Positions 27,460 through 40,400 of a stretch of DNA of 64,000 nt are shown one piece after another (within the stretch, counting starts at the first letter, position 1; each line of letters opens with the position of its first letter). The translations under genes were made by a program, and so were the position numbers. Source of the stretch: Aquabacterium sp. NJ1 (GTDB lineage: Bacteria > Pseudomonadota > Gammaproteobacteria > Burkholderiales > Burkholderiaceae_C); assembly GCF_000768065.1 (NCBI RefSeq), contig NZ_JRKM01000001.1, positions 2,542,001 through 2,606,000 on the forward strand, given 5' to 3'. The notes below the pieces were generated by a model. The model did no database searches, was not told where the DNA came from, and saw only the letters and a program-made list of their open reading frames with translations.

Positions 27460-28449
27460 TCAGGCCTCGTCCAGCTTGTCGGCGGCCATCAGGGCCAGGT
27501 AGACCTCGCACACCCCACGCAGGTAGACCAGGGTCGGCATCACCAGGGCCAGGGCGAACACCACGCCGCCGCCCACCGTGGCCGCCGAGATATAGGGGTA
27601 GGCTTCTTTGGGGATGCCCGTCGCGTTGATGCTGTGCAGGCCGTAGCCGAACAGGCCGGCCATCAGCACTTCCGGGTTGACCTGTACGCCCAGCACGAAC
27701 ACCGAGGCCTCGGCCATCACCCGGCCGCCCACCATCACGAACACGCTGGTGGCCGCACCGACCAGGCCGGTGGCCACGCTCAGCCCCCCGATCAGCACGC
27801 CGGCCTGCAGCAGTCGCTCGCGGATCAGGCGCGTCATCAAGCGCACGCCCTCCCAGGATGTGGCCCCCGCCCAGACGATGGGGCCGGTCAGGGGCGCCAC
27901 CACGGCCACGCCGGCCATCAGCGCCAGCCCGATCACCAGCACCGTGAGGGGCACCACCAGCACGAACAACCAGGGCCCGATCTTGGGCAGGCCGCTCAGC
28001 CAGTACAGGCCCAGAAGCCCGCCGGCCAAGGCGGCAGCACCCAATCCCATCACCAGCAGGATGGCCAGCACCCGGTGCCCGATGCCCAGCGCGTCTTGAA
28101 CGGCCTGGCCCACGTCGCGGCTGGGGCGGCCCATGGCGCGGTCCATCAGCAGCAGGCCCGCTGCGCTGGAACCATAAAAGGCAATGAACAAGGCGGCCGC
28201 GCCCTGCCCGATCGCCCAGTTCATCTGGCCGCGCCCGAAGGAGGCCTGGGCCATGGCCAGCGTCAGGCCCGCACCCGAAAACGCCGCCAGCAGCACGTAC
28301 ATGGCCCGCCCGTCGCGCACGGCCTCGATGCTGGAGAGCACCCGCACCAGGGCCTGCCACCAGTCAAATCGCGCGCCCACGCCTGGAAGAGCCCGACTTT
28401 CGCGGGGATTCTCGGCATCGGAAGTCGGAAAACTCGGCTGATCGGGCAT
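27460..28449 (-). CDS. Polytopic membrane protein of unknown function
   Basis: A 329-residue protein with about seven or eight hydrophobic helices rich in Gly, Ala, Val and Leu (for example VLLAAFSGAGLTLAMAQ, LAILLVMGLGAAALAGGLLG, LFVLVVPLTVLVIGLALMAG, TVGGGVVFALALVMPTLVYL). I do not recognise the family and see no catalytic motif. Start chosen at Met 28449 (PDQPSFPTSD follows) although no good ribosome site is present; an in-frame ATG at 28503 would add 18 residues and would start within the 16-bp palindrome. It is convergent with the SDR gene and divergent from the RNA-binding protein gene. Confidence 0.75.
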   Translation of the reverse strand: MPDQPSFPTSDAENPRESRALPGVGARFDWWQALVRVLSSIEAVRDGRAMYVLLAAFSGAGLTLAMAQASFGRGQMNWAIGQGAAALFIAFYGSSAAGLLLMDRAMGRPSRDVGQAVQDALGIGHRVLAILLVMGLGAAALAGGLLGLYWLSGLPKIGPWLFVLVVPLTVLVIGLALMAGVAVVAPLTGPIVWAGATSWEGVRLMTRLIRERLLQAGVLIGGLSVATGLVGAATSVFVMVGGRVMAEASVFVLGVQVNPEVLMAGLFGYGLHSINATGIPKEAYPYISAATVGGGVVFALALVMPTLVYLRGVCEVYLALMAADKLDEA

Positions 28450-28502
28450 CTTGAAAGTCCATGGGCACGACGTGCCATCTTGCGCTGAATGTCCGCTGAT
28501 CA

Positions 28503-28518
28503 TAGGGGCTAGCCCCTA
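28503..28518. promoter_or_regulatory. 16-bp perfect palindrome, candidate operator
   Basis: TAGGGGCTAGCCCCTA is a perfect 16-bp palindrome in the gap between the divergent membrane-protein gene and the RNA-binding protein gene. It has no loop, so it suits a dimeric DNA-binding protein more than an RNA hairpin. The cognate regulator is unknown. Confidence 0.5.
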
Positions 28519-28711
28519 GGTAAATTTGAGGAAAGCGTGCAACACCGCATGCGGACGGTTGACAGCAGCGCTTAAATAAGGGTTGAAAACGCTGGATGAA
28601 TGTGGCTGCTTCACCCATAATGTTCTCGTCTGTGTCTGGAAGCGGCACCGTCGTTGGAATGGGTCCTGATGGGTTGAAGCTCCACATGGTTACTTTGAAA
28701 GGGGCTCTCTC

Positions 28712-29194
28712 GTGGGCAACAAACTTTACGTGGGCAATCTCGCCTACAGCGTGCGCGATCAGGATCTGCAGGATGCTTTCTCGCAATATGGGGCCGTGAG
28801 CTCCGCCAAGGTCATGATGGACCGCGAAACCGGCCGCTCCAAGGGCTTCGGTTTTGTTGAAATGAGCAACGACGCAGAAGCGCAAGCTGCGATCAACGGC
28901 CTCAATGGTCAGCCTGTGGCTGGTCGCGCCGTGGTCGTGAACGAGGCTCGCCCCCGTGAAGAGCGTCCTGCTGGTTTCCGCAGCCCTTACGGCGGCGGTA
29001 ACGGCGGTGGCGGCAATGGTGGCGGCGGCTTCGGCGGCGGTCGTCGCGAAGGCGGCGGCGGTGGCTACGGTGGTGGCGGCGGCCGTCGTGAAGGCGGCGG
29101 CGGTGGCTACGGCGGCGGTGGCCGTCGTGAAGGCGGTGGCGGCTACGGCGGTGGCCGTGGTGGCGACGGCGGCGGCTACGGCGGCGGCTACTGA
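28712..29194 (+). CDS. RRM domain RNA-binding protein with glycine-rich tail
   Basis: A 160-residue RNA-binding protein. Residues 3-80 are one RRM with RNP2 LYVGNL and RNP1 KGFGFVEM, close to the cyanobacterial/proteobacterial Rbp type. Residues 91-160 are almost only Gly, Arg, Tyr and Glu in repeats like GGRREGGGGGYGGGG, an RGG-like intrinsically disordered tail that can bind RNA or promote condensation. It starts with GTG at 28712 behind AAAGGGG. In other proteobacteria such proteins are often cold-inducible. A strong terminator follows 56 bp after the stop codon, so it is probably monocistronic. Confidence 0.92.
   Translation: MGNKLYVGNLAYSVRDQDLQDAFSQYGAVSSAKVMMDRETGRSKGFGFVEMSNDAEAQAAINGLNGQPVAGRAVVVNEARPREERPAGFRSPYGGGNGGGGNGGGGFGGGRREGGGGGYGGGGGRREGGGGGYGGGGRREGGGGYGGGRGGDGGGYGGGY
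28985..29191 (+). repeat. Glycine-rich coding repeat region
   Basis: About 200 bp of GGC/GGT-rich imperfect direct repeats encoding three GRREGGGGGYGGGG-like units. This is coding low complexity, with no spacers and no CRISPR features. Confidence 0.85.
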
Positions 29195-29249
29195 TCGGAC
29201 ATCAGCAGGCCTGAACCCCCAGGCCTGACAAATCCGAAGTACCAAGGAA

Positions 29250-29277
29250 GGCGATGCCACACGGCGTCGCCTTTTTT
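29250..29277 (+). terminator. Rho-independent terminator of the RNA-binding protein gene
   Basis: GGCGATGCC and CGGCGTCGCC pair around a short loop, allowing G-U pairs, and are followed directly by TTTTTT at 29272-29277. Confidence 0.85.
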
Positions 29278-29398
29278 CATGGCCGGATCTCATGGCCAAC
29301 ATGGCAGACACAAGTGGACACGCCCGGCCGCCCCGGTGCGGGCACAATGTAAAGATGCGTGGGCGCTTTTCCAGCCCACCCTTTGCAGGACCTTGAAC

Positions 29399-29881
29399 AT
29401 GTCATCGCATTCCTTCTCTTTTCGCCGCGCGCTGTGTGCGCTCGGTCTGCTTGCGCTGAGCGCACAAGCCGCTCTGGCCGGCTCCACCAACGTGGGCGTC
29501 AGCGTCAGCGTCGCGCAGCCCGGCTTCTACGGCCGTGTCGACATCGGCGACCAACCGCCCGCGCTGATCTACCCGCAGCCGGTTGTCATCCAGCAGGCGC
29601 CGGTGGCCGTGTACCAACGGCCCATTTACATGCATGTGCCCCCCGGCCATTACAAGAACTGGGCGCGTTATTGCGGCCGCTACCGCGCGTGTGGCCAGCC
29701 GGTGTACTTCGTGCGCGACAACGATCGCCGCGACGGTGGCTGGAGCCACGGTGGCCGTGATGAACGCCGCGACGACCGCCGTGACTGGGACCGTCGAGGT
29801 GACGATCGCGATGGCCGATGGGACCGCGGTGGCCGCGACGATGACCATGGCCGAGGCCACGGCCGTGGGCATGGCCACTGA
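29399..29881 (+). CDS. Exported protein with Arg/Asp/Gly/His-rich tail, function unknown
   Basis: A 160-residue protein. Residues 1-28 are a signal peptide (ALCALGLLALSAQAALAG). The middle has a PQPVVIQQAPVAVYQRPIY stretch and VPPGHYKNWARYCGRYRACGQPVYFVRD with two cysteines, as in small conserved proteobacterial exported proteins of the 'PPGHxKNW' type. The last 55 residues are charged repeats of Arg, Asp, Gly and His (DERRDDRRDWDRRGDDRDGR, HGRGHGRGHGH). Start ATG 29399 has AGGA eight bases upstream. No enzymatic motif is present; an envelope role is inferred from the signal peptide only. Confidence 0.75.
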   Translation: MSSHSFSFRRALCALGLLALSAQAALAGSTNVGVSVSVAQPGFYGRVDIGDQPPALIYPQPVVIQQAPVAVYQRPIYMHVPPGHYKNWARYCGRYRACGQPVYFVRDNDRRDGGWSHGGRDERRDDRRDWDRRGDDRDGRWDRGGRDDDHGRGHGRGHGH

Positions 29882-29922
29882 CCCTCGCGCCTGAGCAGGC
29901 AGATTCCGGCCGAACGCCGCAC

Positions 29923-30711
29923 TCAGGTGCGGCGTTGCTTTTTGCGGTGCTGCTGCGAGCCTGCGATGGCGTCAAAGAGCCAGCGCGGCATCCAGCGCAG
30001 GAGGGTGGTCACCACCCCCATCTGCCAGGGAATGACCCGCCAGCGCACACCGTGCTCGATGGCGCTGAACGCCTGATCGGCAAAGTCCTCGGCCTTCATC
30101 AGGAAGGGCATGGGGTAGGTGTTGGCGCGCGTCATCGGCGTGTCGATGTAACCCGGCGCCAGGGTCACGACCCGGATGCCATGGCCGCGCAACTCGCCCC
30201 GCAAGGTCTCGCACATCTGCACGACGGCGGCCTTGGCGGCGCAATAACCGGCGTGCCCGGGCATGCCCCGGATGGCGGCCACGCTGGCCACCCCCACCAG
30301 GATGCCGTGCCCGCGCCGCTTCATCGGCTCGATGAAGGGCTGGAAGGTGGCGGCCAGCCCGATGACGTTGGTGTCCATCAGGTCGCGCAGCACGGCCAGG
30401 TCTTCGGCCAGGCTCAAGTCCACCCCCACGCTGATGCCGGCATTGGCCACCACCACATCGGGCAGGCCTTGTGACTGCAAGCAGGCCTGCGCGGCAGCGG
30501 CCACGGTGGCCTCCTGCCGCACGTCGGCCTCGTACACCGCCCATTGCGTGGCGGGCCAGCCTTGTGCCATGGCCCACTGCCGCATGTCGGCCACGCGCCG
30601 CGCCACCAGGGCCACACGCCAGCCGGCCGCGATGTAACGCGCTGCCAGTGCCTGGCCAATGCCGCTGGAGGCCCCCGTGATGAACACCAGCCGGGTGCCG
30701 GGCTCCATCAT
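29923..30711 (-). CDS. SDR family oxidoreductase
   Basis: A 262-residue short-chain dehydrogenase with TGASSGIGQALAARYI for cofactor binding, NAGIS, the catalytic Ser region GVASVAAIRG, Tyr-x-x-x-Lys in AGYCAAKAAV and the following LRGELRGHGIRVVTLAPGYIDTPMT. The substrate is unknown. The start ATG overlaps the lptC stop as ATGA, so it is translationally coupled to the kdsD-kdsC-lptC operon where lptA is normally found. Whether it works on lipopolysaccharide precursors is inference from position only. Confidence 0.88.
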   Translation of the reverse strand: MMEPGTRLVFITGASSGIGQALAARYIAAGWRVALVARRVADMRQWAMAQGWPATQWAVYEADVRQEATVAAAAQACLQSQGLPDVVVANAGISVGVDLSLAEDLAVLRDLMDTNVIGLAATFQPFIEPMKRRGHGILVGVASVAAIRGMPGHAGYCAAKAAVVQMCETLRGELRGHGIRVVTLAPGYIDTPMTRANTYPMPFLMKAEDFADQAFSAIEHGVRWRVIPWQMGVVTTLLRWMPRWLFDAIAGSQQHRKKQRRT

Positions 30712-31325
30712 CGTGCCGGCACCTCGTACTGGCCGCGCACACGGCCGCCCAGGTCGGTGATGCCGGTGCGGTCGTCATAACGCATGTTCTGCGCACGCAC
30801 CTCGCTGCCTTGCTGTTGCAGCAGCACGGGTTGGTCCGACGAGACCACGCGGGTGCGGGTGTCGATGCGCAAGCCCTCGCCCGTGAAATGGGCAGGGGCG
30901 GCGCGCAAGCCGGTACCGGGGTCGGTGGCCGGCAGCGCGGTGACCTTGGCGCCACCGCTGAGCGTCACCACTTCGGCCTTGCGATCGGCCTCGCCGCGTT
31001 GCGACACGGCGCGCAAGCCCAGCCCTTTGTCATCGCGCGCCGACAAGGTCAGCTGGTCGATCTGCAGGCGATCGGTATCGGGGTAGTGGCGCATGGTCTG
31101 GCCATCGAGCACGGCTTCGATGCGGCCCTGGGCATCAAAGCGGGCCACGCGGGCCTGGTTCAATTCGAAGTCCGGCACGGAGGCGGCCAGGGCGGGCCGC
31201 GCCGCACTGCCCTCCTTGGGCGAGGATTGCACCAGCCACCAGGTGAAGCCGGCCAGGCCGGCGGCCGCCAGCAGGGGCAAGGCAGCCTGGGCGCGTTCCA
31301 GCAACAACCACCAGCGCTGGTTCAT
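30708..31325 (-). CDS. lptC: LPS export ABC transporter periplasmic protein LptC
   Basis: A 205-residue bitopic protein that receives lipopolysaccharide from LptBFG and passes it to LptA. The N-terminus has one membrane helix (ALPLLAAAGLAGFTWWLVQ), followed by a beta-rich periplasmic domain with the family pattern RYDAQGRIEAVLDGQTMRHYP-like sequence (here RFDAQGRIEAVLDG) and VSSDQPVLLQQQGSEVRAQNMRYD. Start ATG overlaps the kdsC stop as ATGA; its stop overlaps the SDR start in the same way. No lptA or lptB follows in this window. Confidence 0.9.
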   Translation of the reverse strand: MNQRWWLLLERAQAALPLLAAAGLAGFTWWLVQSSPKEGSAARPALAASVPDFELNQARVARFDAQGRIEAVLDGQTMRHYPDTDRLQIDQLTLSARDDKGLGLRAVSQRGEADRKAEVVTLSGGAKVTALPATDPGTGLRAAPAHFTGEGLRIDTRTRVVSSDQPVLLQQQGSEVRAQNMRYDDRTGITDLGGRVRGQYEVPAR

Positions 31326-31909
31326 CGGCGCGCTCCAGGGGCGGTGGTGTCCAGGGTCTGCAGATGGCCATGCAGCAGGCCATCGTATTTGCCGGTGGCC
31401 CACAGCAGCAGGTCACAGCATTCGCGGGCAGCACCCTCGCCGCCGCGCAAGGCACTCACGTGGTGGGCAATGGCCTTGACCTCGGCATGCGCGTTGGCCG
31501 GCGCCACCGCCAAGCCCGCACGCACCATCAGGGGCAGGTCGGGCCAGTCGTCGCCCATCACGGCCACCTGGTCCCAGCGCAGGCCCATGGCTTCACGCAG
31601 CGGTTCGGCAGCGGCCAGCTTGTCATGCGCGCCAAACACAGCGTTGTTCACGCCCAGGTCTTTCAGGCGGCGGCGCACGGCCGGTGAGTCGCGCCCGGTG
31701 ATGACGATGGGGGTGATGCCGCCTTGGGCCAGCAGCTTCAGGCCATGGCCGTCCAGCGCATGAAAGGCTTTGAGCGTTTCACCCGCCTCGCTGATGTAGA
31801 GCGTGCCATCGGTCAGCACACCGTCCACATCGAAGATGGCGGCACGCACGCCCATGGCATGGTGGCGCAAGGCGGCAGAGAAGGTCAGGGTCGAAACAAG
31901 TGCTCGCAT
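31322..31909 (-). CDS. kdsC: 3-deoxy-D-manno-octulosonate 8-phosphate phosphatase KdsC
   Basis: A 195-residue HAD-type phosphatase that makes free Kdo for lipopolysaccharide core synthesis. The catalytic motif is FDVDGVLTDGTLYIS, motif II TGRDS, and the metal-binding MGDDWPDLPLM. The tetrameric C-terminal part ends with the usual VSALRGGEGAARECCDLLL. The start codon overlaps the kdsD stop by one base (TGATG), and the stop overlaps the lptC start. Confidence 0.94.
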   Translation of the reverse strand: MRALVSTLTFSAALRHHAMGVRAAIFDVDGVLTDGTLYISEAGETLKAFHALDGHGLKLLAQGGITPIVITGRDSPAVRRRLKDLGVNNAVFGAHDKLAAAEPLREAMGLRWDQVAVMGDDWPDLPLMVRAGLAVAPANAHAEVKAIAHHVSALRGGEGAARECCDLLLWATGKYDGLLHGHLQTLDTTAPGARR

Positions 31910-32922
31910 CAGATCACCTTGGCTCGCATCAGGTCGTTCGTGTTGACGGCGCCCACCAGCACGCCACCGGCGTCGACCACCAGCAAGGTGGTGATGCGAT
32001 GGGCTTCCATCAGGGACACGGCTTCGGCGGCCAGCACGTCATCGCGGATGGTACGCGGCTTGGGCGTCATCAACTGCGATGCGCTCATCGCCCTCAGGTC
32101 CACCCCCGCTTCGATCTTGCGCCGCAGGTCACCGTCGGTGAACACGCCCAGGATGCGGCCGGCGGCGTCCACCACGGCGGTGGAACCCAGGCCCTTGGCG
32201 CTCATCTCGCGCATGACCTCGCCAAACGGCGCATCGGGTTGCACGCGCGGCACGGCCTCACCCGCGCGCATCACATCACGCAGGTGCGTCAGCAGCTTGC
32301 GGCCCAGCGCACCGCCGGGGTGGGAGCGGGCAAAGTCCTCGGCCTTGAAGCCACGCAGCTCCAGCAGCACCACGGCCAGCGCATCACCCAGGGCCATCTG
32401 GGCCGTGGTGGACGCGGTGGGCGCGAGGTTGAGCGGGCAGGCCTCCTGGGCCACGGCGCAGTCGAGCACGATGTCGGCATGGCGAGCCAGCGACGAACCG
32501 GGGCGCCCCGTCATGGCCAGCAGGCGCACGCCCAGGCGCTTGATGACGGGCAGCAAGGCCGTGAGTTCTTCGCTTTCACCGGAGTTGGAGATGGCCAGCA
32601 CCACGTCACCCGGCTGCACCATGCCCAGGTCCCCGTGGTGGGCTTCGGCCGGGTGCACGAACATGGCCGGCGTGCCGGTCGAGGCCAGCGTGGCCGTGAT
32701 CTTGCGGCCCACATGGCCGCTCTTGCCCATGCCCATGACCACCACACGGCCCTTGCAGGCGAGCATGGCGTCGATGGCTTGCGTGAAAGCCGCGCCGGCC
32801 TCGCCTTGCAGGCGCTCGCGCAAGTCCATCAGCGCGCGCGCCTCGATGTCAAAGGCCTGGCGGGCCAGCGCGACGACGGCCTCTTGTTGAACGGCGTCTT
32901 GTTGAGTGGATGAGGCGGGCAT
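31909..32922 (-). CDS. kdsD: Arabinose-5-phosphate isomerase KdsD (KpsF/GutQ family)
   Basis: A 337-residue enzyme that converts ribulose 5-phosphate to arabinose 5-phosphate, the first step of Kdo synthesis. It has an N-terminal SIS domain (GRVVVMGMGKSGHVGRKITA, STGTPAMFVHPAEAHHGDLG, ISNSGESEELTALLP) and two C-terminal CBS domains (about residues 215-337; VFTDGDLRRKIEAG, VVDAGGVLVGAVNTNDLMRA). It is the first gene of the leftward Kdo/Lpt operon and diverges from the antiporter gene with 49 bp between the starts. No clear ribosome site precedes the ATG. Confidence 0.93.
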   Translation of the reverse strand: MPASSTQQDAVQQEAVVALARQAFDIEARALMDLRERLQGEAGAAFTQAIDAMLACKGRVVVMGMGKSGHVGRKITATLASTGTPAMFVHPAEAHHGDLGMVQPGDVVLAISNSGESEELTALLPVIKRLGVRLLAMTGRPGSSLARHADIVLDCAVAQEACPLNLAPTASTTAQMALGDALAVVLLELRGFKAEDFARSHPGGALGRKLLTHLRDVMRAGEAVPRVQPDAPFGEVMREMSAKGLGSTAVVDAAGRILGVFTDGDLRRKIEAGVDLRAMSASQLMTPKPRTIRDDVLAAEAVSLMEAHRITTLLVVDAGGVLVGAVNTNDLMRAKVI

Positions 32923-32971
32923 GAACAGGTCAGAAGTCGACAGAGTACGATCGGGTGATTCTAGGGACTCT

Positions 32972-34987
32972 ATGGCCACCACGCTCGATCTGACGCTCTT
33001 GTATCTGTTTGCCGCCGTGGTCGGCGTGGTTTTGTGCCGGCTGATGAAATTGCCCCCCATGCTGGGTTACCTGGCGGTGGGCGTGGTGATCGGGCCCAAT
33101 GCACTGGCCCTGGCCAAGGACTCGGCAGGCGTGCAGTACCTGGCCGAGTTCGGCGTGGTCTTCCTGATGTTCGTGATCGGGCTGGAGTTCAACCTGCCCA
33201 AGCTCAAGAGCATGCGCTCGCTGGTGTTCGGGCTGGGCTTCAGCCAGGTGGGCCTGACGATCCTCGCCACCCTGGTCGGCCACGTGGCGCTGAGTGCCTT
33301 CCTGGCCTGGCTGGGCCACCACGGCGGCCTGCTGGGCTGGGGCATCAACTGGCAAAGTGCCGTGGCCCTGGGCGGGGCGCTGGCCATGAGCAGCACGGCC
33401 ATCGTGGTCAAGATGATGGCCGACCGGCTGGAGCTGGAGAGCGAGCACGGGCGCCGCGTGATCGGCATCCTGCTGTTCCAGGACTTGGCCGTGGTGCCGC
33501 TGCTGGTGCTCATCCCCGCCCTGGGGGATTCGGCCTCCGAGATGACGCGCACCCTGGGCCTGGCCGCGCTCAAGGCCGGCGCCCTGCTGACCGTGCTGCT
33601 GGCCGGTGGCCAGAAGGTGATGCACTGGTGGCTGGACATGGTCGCGCGCCGCAAGAGCGAAGAGCTGTTCATGCTCAACCTGCTGCTGGTCACCCTGGGC
33701 CTGGCCTGGTTGACCGAGCACTTCGGCCTGTCGCTGGCGCTCGGTGCCTTCGTGGCCGGCATGCTGATCGCCGAGACCGAATACAAGCACCAGGTGGAGA
33801 CCGACATCCGCCCCTTCCATGACGTGCTGCTGGGCCTGTTCTTCATCACCATCGGCATGAAGCTGGACTGGCACAGCCTGTACGAACAATGGGCCCTGGT
33901 GCTGATGCTGGCCACCGGCCCACTGCTGTTCAAGCTCGGCCTGATCACCACGCTGGCCAAGCTGTTTGGCGCCAGCACCGGCGTGGCGCTGCGCACCGGC
34001 CTGTACCTGGCGCAGGCGGGCGAGTTCGGCTTCGTGCTGCTGTCGCTGGCCACAGCCGAACACCTCATCCCGCGCCATGTCGAAAGCCCCCTGCTGGCGG
34101 CCATGGTGCTGTCCATGCTGGCCACGCCGCTGATCATCATGTACAGCAACCGCATCGTGATGCGCGTGTCGTCATCGGACTGGTTGATGCAGTCGCTGGC
34201 CATGACGAAGATCGCCACCAAGTCCATCAACACCGAGCGCCACGTGATCATCTGCGGCTTCGGTCGCAGTGGCCAGAACCTGGCCCGCCTGCTGGAGCAG
34301 GAGCACATCCCCTACATGGCGCTGGACCTGGACCCCGACCGCGTGCAACAAGCCGCCGCCGCCGGGCAGAACGTGTCTTTCGGGGATGCCACCCGGCTGC
34401 AAAGCCTGATGGCCGCCGGCCTGTCGCGGGCCTCGGCCCTGGTGGTCACCTACCCGGACACGCCCTCGGCCAAGAAGATCCTCAGCCTGGTGCGCGAGCA
34501 TGCGCCCACGATGCCGGTGGCCGTGCGCACCATCGACGATGCGCGGCTGGATGCTTTGCAAGCGGCCGGGGCCACGGTGGTGGTGCCCGAAGCCATCGAG
34601 GGCTCGCTGATGCTGGCCTCGCAGACCCTGGCCCTGATGGGCGTGCCCATCCGCCGCGTGATCCGCCTGGTGCAGGACCAGCGGGTGGCGCGCTACGGCC
34701 TGCTGCGCGGTTACTTCCATGGCGCCGACGATGACAGCGTCGACGAGCTGGAACTGCAACGCCTGGTGTCGGTCACGCTCACAGCCGATTCAGGCTGCAT
34801 CGGCCGCCCCTTGAGCGCCTGCCTGAACCAGCACGACAGCGGCGTGGCGGTGGTCTCGGTGCGGCGCGCCGGGGGCAAGGTGGTCAACCCGGACGGGGCC
34901 ATCATCCTGCACGTGGGCGACACGCTCGTGCTGTCCGGACGCCCCCAGGACCTCTCCAGGGCCGAAAGCCTGTTGCTCAAAGGCTGA
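32972..34987 (+). CDS. Monovalent cation:proton antiporter, CPA2/KefB type
   Basis: A 671-residue transporter. The first 380 residues form the Na/H-exchanger fold with about 12 helices, including MLGYLAVGVVIGPNALAL and FLMFVIGLEFNLPKLKSM. Next come a TrkA-N (RCK) nucleotide-binding domain (HVIICGFGRSGQNLARLLEQ, then ALDLDPDRVQQA and FGDATRLQSLMAAGL) and a TrkA-C domain. That is the layout of KefB/KefC/YbaL potassium or sodium/proton antiporters. Start ATG 32972 has AGGGA four bases upstream. Its divergence from kdsD is the usual betaproteobacterial arrangement. Confidence 0.9.
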   Translation: MATTLDLTLLYLFAAVVGVVLCRLMKLPPMLGYLAVGVVIGPNALALAKDSAGVQYLAEFGVVFLMFVIGLEFNLPKLKSMRSLVFGLGFSQVGLTILATLVGHVALSAFLAWLGHHGGLLGWGINWQSAVALGGALAMSSTAIVVKMMADRLELESEHGRRVIGILLFQDLAVVPLLVLIPALGDSASEMTRTLGLAALKAGALLTVLLAGGQKVMHWWLDMVARRKSEELFMLNLLLVTLGLAWLTEHFGLSLALGAFVAGMLIAETEYKHQVETDIRPFHDVLLGLFFITIGMKLDWHSLYEQWALVLMLATGPLLFKLGLITTLAKLFGASTGVALRTGLYLAQAGEFGFVLLSLATAEHLIPRHVESPLLAAMVLSMLATPLIIMYSNRIVMRVSSSDWLMQSLAMTKIATKSINTERHVIICGFGRSGQNLARLLEQEHIPYMALDLDPDRVQQAAAAGQNVSFGDATRLQSLMAAGLSRASALVVTYPDTPSAKKILSLVREHAPTMPVAVRTIDDARLDALQAAGATVVVPEAIEGSLMLASQTLALMGVPIRRVIRLVQDQRVARYGLLRGYFHGADDDSVDELELQRLVSVTLTADSGCIGRPLSACLNQHDSGVAVVSVRRAGGKVVNPDGAIILHVGDTLVLSGRPQDLSRAESLLLKG

Positions 34988-35105
34988 AAACCGCACGGAT
35001 GACCGCATTGCCCCCCTAGGCTGAAGCCCCAAGACCGTGCAAACTCGGTGGCCGTTGCTTGCCTGGGTAGGGTCCCGGGTATCTGCCACAGAGGAGATTG
35101 CCTGC

Positions 35106-39224
<4,119 letters not shown>

Positions 39225-39260
39225 ACCGGCCCAAGAAGCTCAAGCAGTCAAATCAGGCGA

Positions 39261-40325
39261 TCAGCTCGCCATCTCGGCGACCGTGCCCCGCTCATCGGCG
39301 TACAAGTCCATGATGCGCAGGATCTCGAACTGCTGCTGGAAGAAGCAGTCCAGCAAGGTCGGGTCAAACGCCCCACCCCGCTCTTCGGCCATCACGGCCA
39401 GGGCCTGCGAGGCGCTCATCGCCTCCTTGTAGGGCCGGCGGTTCATCAAGGCATCGAACACATCCGCGATGGCCACGATGCGGCCAAACAGCGGGATCTG
39501 CTCGCCCTTGAGGCCTTGCGGGTAACCCGCGCCGTCCCAGCGCTCATGGTGGGTCAGCGCGATCGTGCGCGCCGTGGCCAGCAACTCGTTGTCGTGCTTG
39601 CCGATGATGTCGGCGCCGATCTGCGGGTGCTGGCGCACGATCTTGCGCTCCTCCGGGTTCAGCGGGCCCGGCTTGAGCAGGATCTGATCGGGCACCCCGA
39701 TCTTGCCCACATCGTGCATGGCCGCCGTCTGGAACAGCAGCTGCACCGACTCGGGCCCCAGGCCAGCTTGCTGCGCCACCAGGCGGGCAATGTGGCTCAT
39801 GCGGATCACGTGGTTGCCCGTCTCGTTGTCCTTGAACTCGGCGGCACGGCCCAGGCGGCGGATGATCTGCTGGCGCGTGGCCACCAGCTCGCTGGTGCGC
39901 TGCGCCACCATGCGCTCCAGCTCGCGCGCCTGGTCATACAGCGCCAGGTGCGTGCGCACGCGGGCCTGCACCAGCGGCGGGCTGATCGGCTTGGTGATGT
40001 AGTCGACCGCGCCCAGGCTCAGGCCCAGGCTCTCGTCTTCGACCGTGCTCATGGCCGTCACGAAGATCACGGGGATGCGGCGCCGGTCCGGGTTGGCCTT
40101 GATGCGGCGGCACACCTCGTGCCCGCTCAGGTCGGGCATCATGATGTCCAGCAGGATCAGGTCGGGGGGATCTTCCGAATACGCGATGGCCAGAGCCTTG
40201 TCGCCCGAGGTGGCCACCTTGATGCGGTAATCCTGCCCAAGCACCTTGGACAACAACTCGATGTTCTGTGGCGAATCGTCCGCCACGAGTATGGTGGGCC
40301 TACGCAAACCCAGGCTTGCTGACAT
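39261..40325 (-). CDS. Response regulator with HD-GYP cyclic-di-GMP phosphodiesterase domain
   Basis: A 354-residue protein. Residues 10-130 are a receiver (ILVADDSPQNIELL, phospho-acceptor Asp in LILLDIMMPDLSGHE). After a helix comes an HD-GYP domain with MHDVGKIGVPDQILLKPGPL, the catalytic HHERWDGAGYPQGL with its GYP, and IVAIADVFDALMNRRPYKEA. It should degrade cyclic di-GMP when the receiver is activated. It converges with the large kinase gene (37 bp apart) and lies 75 bp downstream of the cNMP-domain gene on the same strand. The kinase might phosphorylate this receiver, which is inference from position. Confidence 0.93.
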   Translation of the reverse strand: MSASLGLRRPTILVADDSPQNIELLSKVLGQDYRIKVATSGDKALAIAYSEDPPDLILLDIMMPDLSGHEVCRRIKANPDRRRIPVIFVTAMSTVEDESLGLSLGAVDYITKPISPPLVQARVRTHLALYDQARELERMVAQRTSELVATRQQIIRRLGRAAEFKDNETGNHVIRMSHIARLVAQQAGLGPESVQLLFQTAAMHDVGKIGVPDQILLKPGPLNPEERKIVRQHPQIGADIIGKHDNELLATARTIALTHHERWDGAGYPQGLKGEQIPLFGRIVAIADVFDALMNRRPYKEAMSASQALAVMAEERGGAFDPTLLDCFFQQQFEILRIMDLYADERGTVAEMAS

Positions 40326-40400
40326 CCTGCACTACTCCGCTGGTCAATGTTCTTTTTATAGCTGGCACGGTAACCGTGGCAAGCCAGAAGCCTTCAGGCC

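Noticed and set aside
28985-29191. Repeats in the RNA-binding protein gene considered as CRISPR or tandem element
   Set aside because: They are coding glycine-rich units with no spacers and fall in the reading frame of a clear RRM protein.
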